From Candidatus Thorarchaeota archaeon (lineage in GTDB: Archaea; Asgardarchaeota; Thorarchaeia; Thorarchaeales; Thorarchaeaceae), in assembly GCA_004524595.1 (NCBI GenBank), contig SDOA01000165.1, forward strand, positions 1 through 7,260: a DNA stretch of 7,260 bases, in the 5' to 3' direction. A program made the translations under genes and the position numbers. The notes beneath the pieces were generated by a model. It did no database searches. It saw only the letters and a list, made by a program, of their open reading frames with translations, and was not told the origin of the DNA. Shown here piece by piece: positions 6,775-7,260 of this stretch. Positions within the stretch are counted from its first letter, which is position 1, and each line of letters opens with the position of its first letter.

Positions 6775-7260
6775 TTACATGTCAAGTCCTTCGGGATCTT
6801 TCCATGCATCCTTGTTAAGAAAGGCAACGAAAAGCGGCTTAGAGAGCCCTGGCCTTGTGATCCACATGAGAAAGGGACGATTGATCACATATGGTTCTCC
6901 TCTCCGTGGTGGTGCCTTTAGGATTCCTATTGCTACAGCGCTCTTCACTCTGAATCCCTCATGATTCATTTTGAGTTTTGTCTGTTGAAGCGCTTCTGCT
7001 ACGACCATACCTCCCACAGTGAGACCAATGAGCCATTCTAGTTTTCCCTCTTCATTGAGGTCGATCATCGGAAAGACAACGCCCTCGTACTCCGGTTCGA
7101 TCTTCTTCATGTGTCGTGAAATGTTTTCCATATGACTGATAAGTGAGAAACCAACAGGGGCATCATCAGCCATCATAAGATACACTCTATCACTAGCCCT
7201 TGTCTCAATCTCTATGATGATATTCGGATTGCCCTCCAATCGGTAAAAACCAAGGCCATA
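6775..7260 (-). CDS. Serpin-family protein, C-terminal part (5' end outside window)
   Basis: The frame is open from the window edge (first codon TAT at 7260-7258) to TAA at 6777-6775, giving 161 residues. A TTG at 7239-7237 is unlikely to be the start because the upstream codons (YGLGFYR) also fit a serpin. YVINRPFLMWI (6859-6891) fits the serpin signature PS00284 as I remember it. Before it come serpin-like landmarks in order: a YLMMADDAP stretch where serpins have SMLILLPD, FPMIDL for the LPKF strand, LEWLIGL, then QQTKLKMNHEG for the strand into the hinge. PLFVAFLNKD matches the final strand. The hinge reads GFRVKSAVA rather than G-T-E-A-A-A-A, which argues against protease inhibition. About ten residues are missing where serpins have the ADFSG region. 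Location is unknown because the N terminus is not visible. The gene converges on the DUF4332-like gene. Confidence 0.75.
   Translation of the reverse strand, partial: YGLGFYRLEGNPNIIIEIETRASDRVYLMMADDAPVGFSLISHMENISRHMKKIEPEYEGVVFPMIDLNEEGKLEWLIGLTVGGMVVAEALQQTKLKMNHEGFRVKSAVAIGILKAPPRRGEPYVINRPFLMWITRPGLSKPLFVAFLNKDAWKDPEGLDM

Noticed and set aside
6722..6964. Plus-strand frame of 80 codons opposite the serpin-like gene
   Set aside because: The minus strand carries the serpin signature in this interval; the plus frame has no family resemblance.
7237..7239. TTG start for the serpin-like gene
   Set aside because: A start here would leave 154 residues, far shorter than the usual 350-400 of serpins; no clear ribosome site precedes it and the frame stays open to the edge.

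Overview
The window looks archaeal. Two genes have Shine-Dalgarno cores (GAGGTG, AGGAG) matching the usual archaeal 16S tail. AT-rich TATA-like boxes sit about 26 bp before plausible transcription starts. The dominant protein is a very long, sequon-rich surface protein with Ig-like repeats, one C-terminal membrane anchor and a cytosolic longin/roadblock-like domain. That architecture, beside a membrane-anchored DUF4332-like helix-hairpin-helix protein, suggests an Asgard archaeon, perhaps Thorarchaeota-like. The lineage is an inference from gene style, not proven by any marker gene here.

Layout: (1) positions 2-664 (+) are the 3' end of a gene whose product matches the cytosolic tail of the next gene. 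(2) 783-5882 (+) encodes a 1699-residue protein: signal sequence, Asn/Ser-rich linker, jelly-roll-like module with a calcium-type loop, further beta-rich region, eight units of about 100 residues, one transmembrane helix, then a cytosolic domain of about 215 residues. (3) 5970-6650 (+) encodes a two-helix membrane protein with a cytosolic DUF4332-like domain. (4) 6775-7260 (-), cut by the window edge, encodes the C-terminal part of a divergent serpin-family protein that converges on gene 3; two hairpin-forming regions lie between them.

The tandem paralogues 1 and 2 suggest an expanding family of surface proteins that keep the same intracellular output domain. In eukaryotes, longin and roadblock folds often serve as platforms for small GTPases, so a receptor-to-GTPase link is an attractive but untested idea. 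The DUF4332-like protein is in the same orientation but appears to have its own promoter. Nothing in the sequence ties the serpin-like gene to the others functionally.
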